Counted from the stretch's first letter, positions 26,521 through 35,814 are shown. The stretch: DNA of 64,000 nt from Streptomyces sp. NBC_00461 (GCF_036013935.1 NZ_CP107902.1:992001-1056000), one strand, 5' to 3'. Program-made: numbers and translations. The notes: generated by a model from the sequence alone, not told the origin.

Positions 26521-27360
26521 ATGACGGCGACGGAACTCGGACAGGCGCTGCGGCGCTGGCGCGACCGGGTCCCCCCGGAGGCGGCGGGGCTGCCCACCGG
26601 CGGCCACCGGCGCACGGCCGGTCTGCGGCGCGAGGAGCTGGCCCTGCTGGCCGGGATCTCGGTCGACTACATCACGCGCCTCGAACAGGGCCGGGCGACC
26701 AACCCCTCCGGGCAGGTCCTCGAGGCGCTGGCGCGAGCGCTGCGGCTGTCGGGGGACGAGCGGGCGTATCTGTACGGGCTGGCGGAGCTGGTGCCGCCGG
26801 GTCCCGAGATGGTGCCCGGGCACATCACGCCCAGCGTCCAGCGGCTGCTGGACCGGCTGGTGGACACGCCCGTCGCGGTGTCCGACGCGGCGATGACGCT
26901 GCTGGTGGCCAACCCGTTGTACGGGGCGCTGATGGGTGACCCGTCCGGTCTGCGCGGTTTCGAACGCAACGGCGTGTGGCGCAACTTCCTCGGTTGGCCG
27001 ACCCGGGTGCGGCACACCCCGGACGAATGGCGTGCCTTCCAGGTCGGCATGGTCTCCGAGCTGCGGACGACCGCCGCCAGGTATCCGGCCGATCGTCAAC
27101 TGCGGCGCCTGATCGCGGAGTTGCTCGCCAAGAGCGAGCGGTTCGCCGAGTTGTGGGAGTCGGGTGTCGTCGGCCGGCTGGAGGCTGCTCGCAAGCAGGT
27201 CGAGCATCCGCAGGTGGGTCTGATCACGCTGGACTGCGACACACTCCGCGTGGAGAACAACGACCTGCACATCATCGTCTACTCGGCAGAACCGGGTACC
27301 GAGGCCGCCGAGAAGCTGGAGCTGCTCTCGGTGGTCGGCACCCAGAGTCTGGTCGAGTAG
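26521..27360 (+). CDS. XRE-family regulator with MmyB-like ligand domain
   Basis: 279 aa. HTH TAGLRREELALLAGISVDYITRLEQGRATNPS at residues 30-62, then the PAS-like MmyB domain (ANPLYGALMGDP, NGVWRNFL, LIAELLAKSERFAELWESG). This architecture is common in Streptomyces and typically sits divergent from an oxidoreductase, as here with the SDR at 25712-26419, its likely target. Confidence 0.92.
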   Translation: MTATELGQALRRWRDRVPPEAAGLPTGGHRRTAGLRREELALLAGISVDYITRLEQGRATNPSGQVLEALARALRLSGDERAYLYGLAELVPPGPEMVPGHITPSVQRLLDRLVDTPVAVSDAAMTLLVANPLYGALMGDPSGLRGFERNGVWRNFLGWPTRVRHTPDEWRAFQVGMVSELRTTAARYPADRQLRRLIAELLAKSERFAELWESGVVGRLEAARKQVEHPQVGLITLDCDTLRVENNDLHIIVYSAEPGTEAAEKLELLSVVGTQSLVE

Positions 27361-27453
27361 CGCGTACCGGCACGACTGTCGGGGCTTCTCCTTCGTCTCT
27401 GGGGCTACTGCGCCAACGGCCTCACCGGCGACCGACGCCTGCCACGCTGCCCC

Positions 27454-28416
27454 TCAGCGTGTCGCGCGCCCAGGGGCTGCCGCCCGCCCGGGGGCGCCCT
27501 GAGCGTCGGACGCGAGAGCCCGTCGTAGCGCCCGGGTGACGATCGGGGGCAGCAGGTCCACGCCGATGCGGCGGGCCCGGGATCGCGGTCGGCGGGGCGT
27601 GGCAGCGGGAGCATGGGCGGCCGGCGTCGAGGGCTTCGGCCGCTCGGGCCCCGTGTGGTACCGGGAGTGCGGGAAGGGCGGCGACTGCATCCCCTTGTGC
27701 GCGCGGGTACGGACAAGGCGGTGGCCCGCCGCCTCCTGGATGCTCAGACCGACGTCCGTACGGTCCCTCAGCATCGTCAGCAGCTCTTCCTGGACGGGCT
27801 CCGGGTCGCCCCAGGTGCCGTACAGCTTCTGGGTGCTCAGGCAGATGGGACGCAGTCCGCGGTTGAGCACCGCCTCCCAGGTGGCGACCGAGACACCGGG
27901 AGTGTGCTCGGAGCGGAAGTCGTCGAGGACGACGATGCCGTCGGGGAGCAGCAGGTCGCGGGCCGCGCCTATGTCGTCGTGGACGTGTTCGTACAGGTGC
28001 GAGGCGTCTATGTGGACGAAGCGGCAGCTGTCCGCGCCGACCTCCTTGGAGATCACGGAGGTGGGCGCCTCGATCACCGTGGGCAGGTTGTCATGGAAGG
28101 CCAGGTAGTTGCGTTCGAAGGCCTGCCGGGTGAGCGAGGAGTACGACTTCGCCGTCTCGGCGCGGTTGGCCCCGTCCGGTGCCTCGCCCCCGAACAGGTC
28201 GCAGACCGTGAACTCCTCGCCGTCCTGCCGGTGGTGGCCGAGCAGGATCGCACTCTTGCCCAGGTAGGCGCCGAGCTCCACCAGGTCGCCCCCGAAGCCG
28301 CGTGTCTCCTGCCGTTCGAGGAACCAGGTGAACAGGGTCTGGTCCAGCGGCGGAAACCAGCCGGGGACGTCTTTCAGCTCGCCGGGATTCTTGTCGGTTG
28401 CTTGTGCAGTCGCCAT
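27454..28416 (-). CDS. SAM-dependent methyltransferase, TylF/CmcI-like, with basic tail
   Basis: 320 aa. Residues 1-235 form a class I methyltransferase: the SAM loop DLVELGAYLGKSAILLGHH near residue 43, VCDLFGG, and the metal/catalytic region HIDASHLYEHVHDDI and VVLDDFRSEHTPG. The family methylates sugars or modifies antibiotics and wall glycans. Residues from about 240 onward are Pro/Ala/Arg-rich and low in complexity, unlike the family. Start ATG at 28416. No biosynthetic neighbours. Confidence 0.85.
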   Translation of the reverse strand: MATAQATDKNPGELKDVPGWFPPLDQTLFTWFLERQETRGFGGDLVELGAYLGKSAILLGHHRQDGEEFTVCDLFGGEAPDGANRAETAKSYSSLTRQAFERNYLAFHDNLPTVIEAPTSVISKEVGADSCRFVHIDASHLYEHVHDDIGAARDLLLPDGIVVLDDFRSEHTPGVSVATWEAVLNRGLRPICLSTQKLYGTWGDPEPVQEELLTMLRDRTDVGLSIQEAAGHRLVRTRAHKGMQSPPFPHSRYHTGPERPKPSTPAAHAPAATPRRPRSRARRIGVDLLPPIVTRALRRALASDAQGAPGRAAAPGRATR

Positions 28417-28504
28417 GAATCGAGTGTGCTCACTGGGAACCGAACAAACGGTCGCTCGGCTGAACGTCCAGTGAACACCTCGGCGTGCCCGGGCGCCCGC
28501 GCGG

Positions 28505-29500
28505 TTACAACCGCAGGCCATGCAGCATGTCGGTCACACGGGTGGGGTCCTCGGGGCCCAGGTGTCCCGCGTCGGGGATGCTGCGGACGGTGAAGCGGTT
28601 GTCCGGGGTGAGGGCGTCGGCCTCCGCGATCATGCGGTCCTGGAGCTGGGTGGCGACGGTCCTGTCCTTGCCGAAGCGCAGATAGGTGCGAGGGATCCGG
28701 CCCCACGTCTCCGCCCTGCCCACGGCCCGGCCGTCGTAGGCGGTCATCGACTCGTCCGTCTGCATGCCCTCCAGCACCCGCAGGAACGCGAGATCCGAGT
28801 AGTCGGCGCAGATCATCTCCTTGAACACCGCGAGGTCCCGGCGGTCAGAGGTACGCCAGTTGAGGCGCAGCACGCCCAACTTCTCGGGGTCTCCGACGAG
28901 TTGGTCCAGCGGAGTGATGGCGCGCTGTCCTTCGGGCGAGGCGGCGCAGGCATTCAGGGAGGGCATGCTCCGGCTCGGGCACAACGCGGCCATGTAGCAG
29001 ATGTGCGCGAGGAGTTCGGGCACGGCGTTGCCGACCCTGCTGACCGAGACGCCTCCCATGCTGTGCCCTACCAGCACCACGGGCCCGCCCAGGCGGGCGG
29101 CGCGGCGTACGACGCCGGTGACGCGCCGCTCGTAGTCGTCCAGCGTGAGGGCGGCGACGGGCGAGGCCTCCGTGGCCAGGCCAGGCAGGTCCTGTGTCTG
29201 GTACGCCTTGGGCATGAACCTCTCGGTGCCGTGCAGGGGTTGGTCGACGGCGATGACGCGGTGGCCGCGGAGCGCGAGTTCCCGGCCGATCGCCGTCCAG
29301 AAGGCACCTGCGCTGTGCGTGCCGTGGACCAGGACATAGGTGCGTACGGCATTACGGCGACGGGACCCGAGGCCGTCCGCGTCCGCCGCGCTCGCGTTCG
29401 GCGCACCGAGGCCGGCGGCGAGCGCGGCACCCCCGATCCCTGCCGTGACCCGCATCACGTGCCGCCTGCCGGTGAAGTTCTCGTTGTCAGCCATACCCAT
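28505..29500 (-). CDS. Exported alpha/beta hydrolase
   Basis: 331 aa. The N-terminus has a twin-arginine-like GRRHVMR followed by a hydrophobic stretch and an Ala-rich cleavage region (PNASAADA), so secretion is probable. The hydrolase core has the oxyanion segment YVLVHGTHSAGAFW, the nucleophile elbow GHSMGG and a late His in DAGHLGPEDP. It resembles plant-esterase-like (hydroxynitrile lyase/salicylate esterase) proteins. ATG at 29500 or 29494. Confidence 0.85.
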   Translation of the reverse strand: MGMADNENFTGRRHVMRVTAGIGGAALAAGLGAPNASAADADGLGSRRRNAVRTYVLVHGTHSAGAFWTAIGRELALRGHRVIAVDQPLHGTERFMPKAYQTQDLPGLATEASPVAALTLDDYERRVTGVVRRAARLGGPVVLVGHSMGGVSVSRVGNAVPELLAHICYMAALCPSRSMPSLNACAASPEGQRAITPLDQLVGDPEKLGVLRLNWRTSDRRDLAVFKEMICADYSDLAFLRVLEGMQTDESMTAYDGRAVGRAETWGRIPRTYLRFGKDRTVATQLQDRMIAEADALTPDNRFTVRSIPDAGHLGPEDPTRVTDMLHGLRL

Positions 29501-29638
29501 GACGCTACGAGGGCCGTAGGTTTCCCGGCATGGGCCTGCACACCCGCCCGACGGTGGACCTGCCAACACCTTGAGAGGTCACCCTGAGAGGTCCATCCTC
29601 GGCATCGGAGATGTCGTTTTCCCTCCTGCTTCTGCGAT

Positions 29639-30331
29639 TCAGTCCAGCTTCGCGAGCAGCTCGATGGCGAGCGGGGCGGAGGATGCCGGGTTCTGGCCGG
29701 TGACGAGGTTGCGGTCGACGACGATCTTCGGCGCCCACGGCTCGCCCACCTGGACCTGTACGCCGGCCTCGGTCAGCCGGTCCTGCAGCAGCCACTTGGC
29801 CTTGTCGGCGAAGCCGGACTGGGTCTCCTCGTCGTTGGTGAACGCGGCCACCCGATATCCGGCGAAGGCGTTGACGCCGTCCTGCTCGGCCGCGAGCAGT
29901 GCGGCCGGGCCGTGGCAGACCACGCCGAGCGGCTTGCCGGATCGCAGGGCAAGGGTGAGCAGCCTGCCGGAGTCGGCGTCGACCGCCAGGTCCTCCATCG
30001 GGCCGTGGCCGCCGGGGTAGTACACGGCCGCGTAGTCGTCGAGGTCCACGTCCTCCAGGCGTACGGGATGCTGCAGCTCGGTCGCCGCGGCGAGCACGCC
30101 CGCGACCCGGTCCGCGTTCTCCTGACCGCCGTTGTACTCGGACGCAAGGCTCGCCTTGTCCACCGTCGGCACGACACCGCCAGGGGTGGCGACGACGATC
30201 TCATGGCCGGCGGCCTTGAACGCCTCGTACGGGGCGACGGCCTCCTCGGCCCAGAATCCGGTGGGGTGCAGGGTGCCGTCGGCCAGGGTCCAGTGGTCGG
30301 CGCCGGTCAGCACGAAAAGGATCTTCGACAT
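29639..30331 (-). CDS. DJ-1/PfpI family protein (Hsp31/glyoxalase III-like)
   Basis: 230 aa. The nucleophile-elbow Cys is in GVVCHGPAALLA, with the acidic residue in YYPGGHGPMEDLA and N-terminal LTGADHW. The size and insertions match the glyoxalase III/Hsp31-like branch, which detoxifies methylglyoxal. Divergent from a LysR gene with a perfect 13-bp palindrome between them, so likely induced by it. Confidence 0.9.
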   Translation of the reverse strand: MSKILFVLTGADHWTLADGTLHPTGFWAEEAVAPYEAFKAAGHEIVVATPGGVVPTVDKASLASEYNGGQENADRVAGVLAAATELQHPVRLEDVDLDDYAAVYYPGGHGPMEDLAVDADSGRLLTLALRSGKPLGVVCHGPAALLAAEQDGVNAFAGYRVAAFTNDEETQSGFADKAKWLLQDRLTEAGVQVQVGEPWAPKIVVDRNLVTGQNPASSAPLAIELLAKLD

Positions 30332-30393
30332 GGTGTGGGTCTCCGAGGGGGCGGCGGATGCTTCTTGGGACCCGACGGTAAGTCCGCGCTGCC

Positions 30394-30406
30394 ATTGGAA
30401 TCCAAT
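30394..30406. promoter_or_regulatory. Perfect palindrome between DJ-1 and LysR genes
   Basis: ATTGGAATCCAAT is a perfect 13-bp palindrome 63 bp upstream of the DJ-1/PfpI start and 73 bp upstream of the LysR start. It is the only AT-rich island of the gap and fits a LysR recognition site. Confidence 0.7.
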
Positions 30407-30478
30407 AGGCTCGTCGATATGAGGTATAGCGAAACCAATGATCGGGAGGAGAGGCCCCAGGTCGGAGGCGGCTCTGCG

Positions 30479-31378
30479 ATGGATCTCAACCTGCTCCGCA
30501 CGTTCCTCGCTGTCTACCGCACCGGTTCCTTCACGGCCGCGGCGCGCCTGCTCGGGCTGTCCCAGCCGACGGTGACGACACAGGTGCGCGCCCTGGAGCG
30601 GCAGTTGGGCCGGGAGCTGTTCCAGCGTCAGGCACGCGGGGTCTCTCCCTCTCCGTACGCGGACGAACTGGCCTCCCGGATCGTGCAGCCGCTGGATTCG
30701 CTCGCCGCGATCGCGGGCGCGGGTGGGGCGGCCGACGACCACGCCCCGGAGCCGGTGCATCTGGCCGGTCCGCACGAGCTGCTGACGCGTTCGGTCCTGC
30801 CCGGCCTCGCGCCCCTGGTGGAGGTGGGCGTACGACTGCGTATCACCCCCGGCCTGACCGAGCCGCTCCTCGACGATCTGCGGGCCGGCCGCCACGACCT
30901 GGTGATCGCGACGTTTCGGCCGCGGGGCCGCACCCTGGCCTCCGTGCCTCTCGCGGACGAGGAGTTCGTGCTCGTCGCCTCCCCCGCCTGGGCGGAGCAC
31001 GTGGGTGGGCCGGCGGGGATCGCTGCGGCCGGGCCCGCCGCGCTCCACGGCGTCGCTCTGGTCGCCTACGCCGAGGACCTGCCCATCGTCCGCCGCTACT
31101 GGCGCCATGTCTTCGGCAGGCGTCTCGTCCGTCAGCCGGCGGTCACGATGCCCGACCTGAACGCGGTCAAGGCGGCGGTCGTCGGTGGTACGGGCTTCAC
31201 GGTGCTTCCCCGCTATCTGTGCACCGGTGAGCTGGCCTCGGGCGCCCTGGTCCTGCTGCACGATCCGGACGACCCGCCGATCAACACCGCCTTCCTCGTC
31301 CAGCGCCCCGGCGCCTTCGCCAACCCGCACGTAACCCTGGTCCGCGACCACCTGCTGGAGGCCGCACGGGGCTGGTAG
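30479..31378 (+). CDS. LysR-family regulator
   Basis: 299 aa. HTH MDLNLLRTFLAVYRTGSFTA with AARLLGLSQPTVTTQVRALE; effector domain with HDLVIATFRPRG and VGGTGFTVLPRYLC. The ATG at 30479 has GGAGG 10 nt upstream; a longer start near 30420 would run through the palindromic region. Presumed regulator of the divergent DJ-1/PfpI gene. Confidence 0.9.
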   Translation: MDLNLLRTFLAVYRTGSFTAAARLLGLSQPTVTTQVRALERQLGRELFQRQARGVSPSPYADELASRIVQPLDSLAAIAGAGGAADDHAPEPVHLAGPHELLTRSVLPGLAPLVEVGVRLRITPGLTEPLLDDLRAGRHDLVIATFRPRGRTLASVPLADEEFVLVASPAWAEHVGGPAGIAAAGPAALHGVALVAYAEDLPIVRRYWRHVFGRRLVRQPAVTMPDLNAVKAAVVGGTGFTVLPRYLCTGELASGALVLLHDPDDPPINTAFLVQRPGAFANPHVTLVRDHLLEAARGW

Positions 31379-31498
31379 CCGTGCGGGCCGGTACTTGTTC
31401 GCGCCCGCGCGGGCGGCACTCGCCTCGAAGAAGCTCCGGCCTGTGGTCCGCCGATAATCCGCATGCGTCGACCGGCCGGGCTCTGCGACCATTCCGGG

Positions 31499-33676
31499 AT
31501 GTCCCACCCTCTGGAATCGCTGGTCATCCGGCACACCCACCGCATCCCCCTGCCGACCGGGCCGACCGGTCAAGGGGACGTCGCGGCGCGGCAGTTCGAC
31601 GCCGTGCTGATGTCCGTGGGCTTCAAGCTCTCGGCTCCGCTGCTGGAGCATCTGTCGGGACTGTCCGAGGGCACGGTCGTCGACACCGCCGTGCGCACGC
31701 TGCGCACGGTCCGCGAAGTGGTCGGCGACCACGTCCGGCACAACGTCTACTTCATCGACTTCCCGGTCAACGTGCCCGACACGTTCGACTTCTGGATGCG
31801 GTGCATCAGCGAGGCGCTGGCCGACGACAACACGCGCGCGGGCACGCTCGACCAGTTGGAGAGCGGTGTGCTGGACCTGCTCACGCTCCCTTCCTACGGC
31901 ACCTACCGGCACACGTACGCCGACATGCTCGCCGCCCACGGCGAGTTGATCGCCGCGGCGGGCGACCGCATGACCGTGCTGCACTCGGGTGGCAAGGCGG
32001 ACGACGAGATCGCCGCTCTGTATCTGGCGCTGGCGGGCAGCAGCACCCCGCTGGGCGAGGACGACCTGAACGACCTGCGGACCCTCGCCGGGCACTGCGT
32101 GGACGGCCCGCAGCCCGACGCGATCTTGATCCGGGAGAACCGTGCCGTCGTCAACGAGGCCCGTCTGAAGGCCGGCGCCGGTCTCCTCCTGGACACCGTC
32201 ACCGACGTGCTGCGGCTGGCCTGCGCCCTGTCGGACGGTGACGTGACCCTCCAGGCACCCACCCGGTTCAGGGGCTTGTCCCGGCCGGTGCGGCGCGCCC
32301 TGCTCGCGGGTCTGGACTCCGTCGTCGCGGCGGCCCCCGCCAAGCTCGCGGACGTGTCCGCGCGGCGCGAGGAGTGGAAGCGGCTCGGTGAGCGCCTGCA
32401 CCCGCACGAGTACCCTCAGTGGCCGTACGCCGCCGAGGTGTTCGCCGTCGCCCGCGGCGAGAAGAAGGCCCGGTCCTTCGACAGCCGCGTCGAGGAACTG
32501 CTCGCCATGCACGACGTCACGGGTGCGACGCGACTGCTCACGTCCGCACCGGGCAAGCTGTTCCGCTCCCTGGACCGGCTGCTGCGCATGGCGCTGACGG
32601 AGGACGAGCGCGATTGCGTGGTGACGGCTGCCGAGGAGGTCGCCCACGAGGTGTCGGGGCGGGTCGTGCTGTCGGTGCGCGAGCACTTCCACAACCGCGC
32701 CGAGGCGACCGGCGAGCGCCGTGTCTTCGTCAACCGTCTCGGCCGCGCCTGGGTCACCGAGGACGAGCGGCCGCCCGTGCTGCCGCCGCAGCGGCGGCGC
32801 CTGATCGCCGCGCTCGATGCCGAGATCGGCCGCCGACTCCCGTCTCCGGAGTGCCTGTTGGTCGATCCGGACGTCCTCGACGTCGCGCTTCCGCTGAGCG
32901 GCAAGGCGACCGCGGCGGGCCTCGGGGTACTGCCCCGCGGCTCCGTCTCCCCCGTCGAGGGCGAGCTGCTGCGCTTCTTCGTGTACTGGAAGCAGACGCT
33001 GCAGCGCACGGACTTCGACCTGTCGGCGGTGCTGCTGGACGACCGGTACCAGACCCTCGCCTGGCTGTCCTACACGGCGCTCACCCAGCTGGAGGGCGAG
33101 CACTCCGGCGACATCACCGACGCGCCCGACGGCGCGTCGGAGTTCATCAACCTGCGCCTCGGAGCGGTACGGGGCACCTATGTCGTGCCGCAGGTCAACA
33201 TCTTCTCGGGCGAGGGCTTCGAGGAGGTCGAGGAGTCCTTCTTCGGCTTCATGCTGCGCGAGACCGAGCAGCAGGGCCGGCCGTTCGAGCCTGCCACGGT
33301 GCGGATGAAGTCGGACCTGCGCGGGCCCGGTCGGGTCGCGCTGCCCCTGGCGTTCCGGCGTGACCAGGACGGGAGTTGGACCGCCAAGTGGCTGCACCTG
33401 TATCTCAGGGGCACCCCGTCGGCCAACCGGATCGAGGGGAACCGCGTGACGGTGGCGACGCTGCTGCGCGGCATCGTCGAGCGCAAGCACCTCACGGTCC
33501 GCTACGTCACCGACCTGATGACCGGTGGAGACCGCGGAGCGACGGTGACGCTGTGGGACGGCGAAACGGTCCCGGCCGGCCCCGTCACCTACATCGGCCT
33601 GGCGCGCCCCGACGGACTGCACCCCGGCTCCCGGGTCATCACCCCCGAAAACCTGCGCGACTTGATCCCCGAGTGA
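31499..33676 (+). CDS. Large TerD-like domain protein
   Basis: 725 aa, cytosolic, no membrane segments. Residues about 490-640 look like a TerD (tellurite/stress) domain: TDFDLSAVLLDDRYQTLAWL, acidic loop, INLRLGAVRGTYVVPQVNIF, then ESFFGFMLRE. Acidic residues in the loop could bind Ca2+. The first 480 residues are mostly helical, with MSVGFKLSAPLLEHLSGL near the start; I do not recognise a named domain. It may belong to the MXAN_6230/SCO0854 type of large actinobacterial proteins, though I see no RING-like Cys cluster. It stands alone, without other ter genes nearby. Confidence 0.7.
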   Translation: MSHPLESLVIRHTHRIPLPTGPTGQGDVAARQFDAVLMSVGFKLSAPLLEHLSGLSEGTVVDTAVRTLRTVREVVGDHVRHNVYFIDFPVNVPDTFDFWMRCISEALADDNTRAGTLDQLESGVLDLLTLPSYGTYRHTYADMLAAHGELIAAAGDRMTVLHSGGKADDEIAALYLALAGSSTPLGEDDLNDLRTLAGHCVDGPQPDAILIRENRAVVNEARLKAGAGLLLDTVTDVLRLACALSDGDVTLQAPTRFRGLSRPVRRALLAGLDSVVAAAPAKLADVSARREEWKRLGERLHPHEYPQWPYAAEVFAVARGEKKARSFDSRVEELLAMHDVTGATRLLTSAPGKLFRSLDRLLRMALTEDERDCVVTAAEEVAHEVSGRVVLSVREHFHNRAEATGERRVFVNRLGRAWVTEDERPPVLPPQRRRLIAALDAEIGRRLPSPECLLVDPDVLDVALPLSGKATAAGLGVLPRGSVSPVEGELLRFFVYWKQTLQRTDFDLSAVLLDDRYQTLAWLSYTALTQLEGEHSGDITDAPDGASEFINLRLGAVRGTYVVPQVNIFSGEGFEEVEESFFGFMLRETEQQGRPFEPATVRMKSDLRGPGRVALPLAFRRDQDGSWTAKWLHLYLRGTPSANRIEGNRVTVATLLRGIVERKHLTVRYVTDLMTGGDRGATVTLWDGETVPAGPVTYIGLARPDGLHPGSRVITPENLRDLIPE

Positions 33677-33693
33677 CTGTTAGTGTTGCCGCA

Positions 33694-33757
33694 GGCGAGG
33701 CCATGAACGGACTTCCTTCTCCATCCTTCTGAAACTAGTCCGTTCGCTTTCCTCGCC
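33694..33757 (+). terminator. Long two-part hairpin after the TerD-like gene
   Basis: Outer stem GGCGAGG (33694-33700) pairs with CCTCGCC (33751-33757); inner stem GAACGGACT (33705-33713) pairs with AGTCCGTTC (33737-33745). The 23-nt loop is pyrimidine-rich. It begins 17 nt after the stop. Termination is likely, but a structured 3' RNA is possible. Confidence 0.6.
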
Positions 33758-33793
33758 GCTCACTTCACACAGGGCCGCTCACTTCACGCCAGG
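33755..33793. repeat. 19/20-bp tandem repeat at the fructosamine kinase gene end
   Basis: GCCGCTCACTTCAC occurs at 33755 and 33774, each followed by a short AC/GC..CAGG linker. The second unit includes the stop codon of the minus-strand kinase-like gene (33784-33786). Confidence 0.65.
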
Positions 33794-34680
33794 GCCGCTC
33801 GGGCCGCCGCGAGGGCCTGTTCGGCGAATCCGCGGCCGAAGAGCACGGCATGCACCAGCAGCGGGAACAGCTGGTGCAGAGCGATCCGGTCCGCCCATCC
33901 GTCCGCGAGGGGTGCCACCCGCTGGTAGCCGTCGAGTACGTGCTCCAGGTGCGGACAGCCGAAGAGGTGGAGCATCGCCAGGTCGGTCTCCCGGTGCCCG
34001 CCGTGCGCGGCCGGGTCGATCAGCCAGGCCTCCCCGTCGTCCCCCCAGAGCACGTTGCCGTTCCACAGGTCGCCGTGCAGCCGGGCGGGCGGTTCGGCGG
34101 GCCCCGCCAGTTCGGGCAGCCGCTCACACACCCGCTCGACCACGGCCGTCTCGGCGGGGCGGATCGTGCCCCGGTCGACCGCACCGCGCAGATACGGCAG
34201 CACACGCTGCTCGGCGTACCAGTGCGGCCAGTCGGCGCCGGGAACATTGCGCATCGGGGCGAGCCCGATGTACGCCTCGACCGGGCCACCGGGCGGTGGC
34301 GCGCCGAACGCCGGTGCGCCCGCGGCATGCAGAGCGGCCAGTCCACGCCCGAACCGTACCGCCGAGCCGGCCGCGGGCCTGCCCGGCGGAACCAGGTCCG
34401 TCACCAGCCAACGCGCGTCGTGCCCATGGACGTTCGGAACGGCGACCGTGCCGGCATCGGTCAGCCAGCGCAGTCCCGCCGCCTCGGCCTGTACCGCGCC
34501 GGCCGCGTCCGCCCGCTTGACGATCACGGACTGCCCGCCGTCCAGGCCGACTTCGGCGAGTGCACCGGACAACCGGCGCTCGCTGCGCACCGAACGGCCG
34601 GTGATCCGGGCCGCGGCCGCGCCGGGTCCGTCGTCGCGGTCGCTGTCCTCTGTGAAAGGGGAGCTGATGTGCACGGACAC
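33784..34680 (-). CDS. Fructosamine kinase family protein
   Basis: 298 aa, APH-like kinase fold. VIVKRADAAGAVQAEAAGL contains the ATP-binding Lys, LHGDLWNGNVLW is the catalytic HGDLxxxN loop, and LIDPAAHGGHRETDLAM the metal-binding DPA motif. Members phosphorylate ketoamines (protein deglycation) or related substrates. It is followed on the same strand by nothing; upstream lies an uncharacterised acidic protein gene with a 30-nt gap. Confidence 0.92.
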   Translation of the reverse strand: MSVHISSPFTEDSDRDDGPGAAAARITGRSVRSERRLSGALAEVGLDGGQSVIVKRADAAGAVQAEAAGLRWLTDAGTVAVPNVHGHDARWLVTDLVPPGRPAAGSAVRFGRGLAALHAAGAPAFGAPPPGGPVEAYIGLAPMRNVPGADWPHWYAEQRVLPYLRGAVDRGTIRPAETAVVERVCERLPELAGPAEPPARLHGDLWNGNVLWGDDGEAWLIDPAAHGGHRETDLAMLHLFGCPHLEHVLDGYQRVAPLADGWADRIALHQLFPLLVHAVLFGRGFAEQALAAARAALA

Positions 34681-34710
34681 CAGCCTAGGTCCGCCCCGGC
34701 GTGACGGGAG

Positions 34711-35814
34711 TCAGTCCAGGTCCTCGTCGGCGCTGTCGCCGTTCGCGGCGTACGGATGGACGTATCGCTCGTCGTCGTCGAAGGGGATGAACCAGTCCTG
34801 GACGGTGCCGTTGCCGATGCCGTTGCCATTGCCGTCCACGACCGGGGCGTACAGCCACTCGTGGTCCATGTCCTCGGACACGCCTTCGGCGAAGACCTGC
34901 AGGGCCGTCTCGACCTCGTCGCTCAGCAGCTCGTAGAGATCGGCTGTCGCCTCCGCCTGGGCGACGAGGAACTTCAGCAGCAGTTCCTCGGCCAGGCAGC
35001 TCGGCCTGCCGAAGTCCGGCTGGGTGAGGCGGCCGGTCATGGTCACGGCGGTGACGGTCAGACGGCGTACGAACAGGACGGTGTACTGCAGCCCGAACTG
35101 CGGGGGCAGTTCGTCGAGGATCATGAACGGCGCGTCGGTCTCGGCGACTGTGGGGCCGTCCTCCTCAAGGCCCGCGAGGTCCGTGAACAGTTCGTCGACC
35201 AGAAGATCGATGGCGTACACGAGAGCGCCGGCGGCCACTTCCGCCGCCTCACGGCTCACGATCCGCTCCTCTTCGTCGTCGGAGTGGCCGAACGCCTCGA
35301 TCGGGAAGGCCCGCAGACTCGTCGCGAGGGCGCGGAGCGTGCGCCGCATGTCCTCGGCGTCGGCCGCCTCGTCGACACGGCCGGTGCCGCCGGAGGGCTC
35401 GGCGGCGGCGTGCCGGCGTGCGCGTTCCGCGGGGTCCGCCGGCGGGGCGTCCGGGCCGTCGGCCGCGTCGAGGCTCTCCTGCAGCAGTTCGGGGTGCAGG
35501 TCCACGCCGCAGCGGGTGATCTCCCAGTCGGCGAGCGGCTCGGTCCGCTCCAGCAGCTCCGCTACCACCTCGCGCGCGGCGTCCTCGGCGAATTCCAGTG
35601 CCGGAGCGTCGATGAAGAGCTTGAGCAGGGCGCCGCCGGGGTGGACGGCGATGACGTCGTCGACCAGGTCGACTTCCATCCCGTCGGGTCCCTCGATGGC
35701 CGCGATCGAATCGAGGCCCTTGCGCAGCAGGAAGACGACGCCCTCCCGTTGAAGAACGTCGAGCTCCGGGGCGCCCTTGGGAAGGTCCATGTCCACAGTC
35801 ACCGCGTATGTCAC
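34711..35814 (-). CDS. Conserved acidic protein of unknown function
   Basis: 367 aa from a GTG at 35814 (M/V-TYAVTVDMDLPKGAPEL). Rich in Asp/Glu and Leu with no signal peptide or membrane segment. A Gly/Asn repeat NGNGIGNG lies near residue 333 and the last 30 residues are strongly acidic. The frame is open far upstream, but that part crosses argG on the other strand and is not coding. No known domain recognised. It is divergent from argG and shares its upstream region with the ARG-box candidate. Confidence 0.75.
   Translation of the reverse strand: MTYAVTVDMDLPKGAPELDVLQREGVVFLLRKGLDSIAAIEGPDGMEVDLVDDVIAVHPGGALLKLFIDAPALEFAEDAAREVVAELLERTEPLADWEITRCGVDLHPELLQESLDAADGPDAPPADPAERARRHAAAEPSGGTGRVDEAADAEDMRRTLRALATSLRAFPIEAFGHSDDEEERIVSREAAEVAAGALVYAIDLLVDELFTDLAGLEEDGPTVAETDAPFMILDELPPQFGLQYTVLFVRRLTVTAVTMTGRLTQPDFGRPSCLAEELLLKFLVAQAEATADLYELLSDEVETALQVFAEGVSEDMDHEWLYAPVVDGNGNGIGNGTVQDWFIPFDDDERYVHPYAANGDSADEDLD

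Noticed and set aside
29639..33622. Single 1327-residue minus-strand frame spanning four loci
   Set aside because: Only its last 230 residues (the DJ-1/PfpI protein) are real. The rest is antisense to the LysR and TerD-like genes with Gly/Arg/Val-rich composition typical of high-GC shadow frames.
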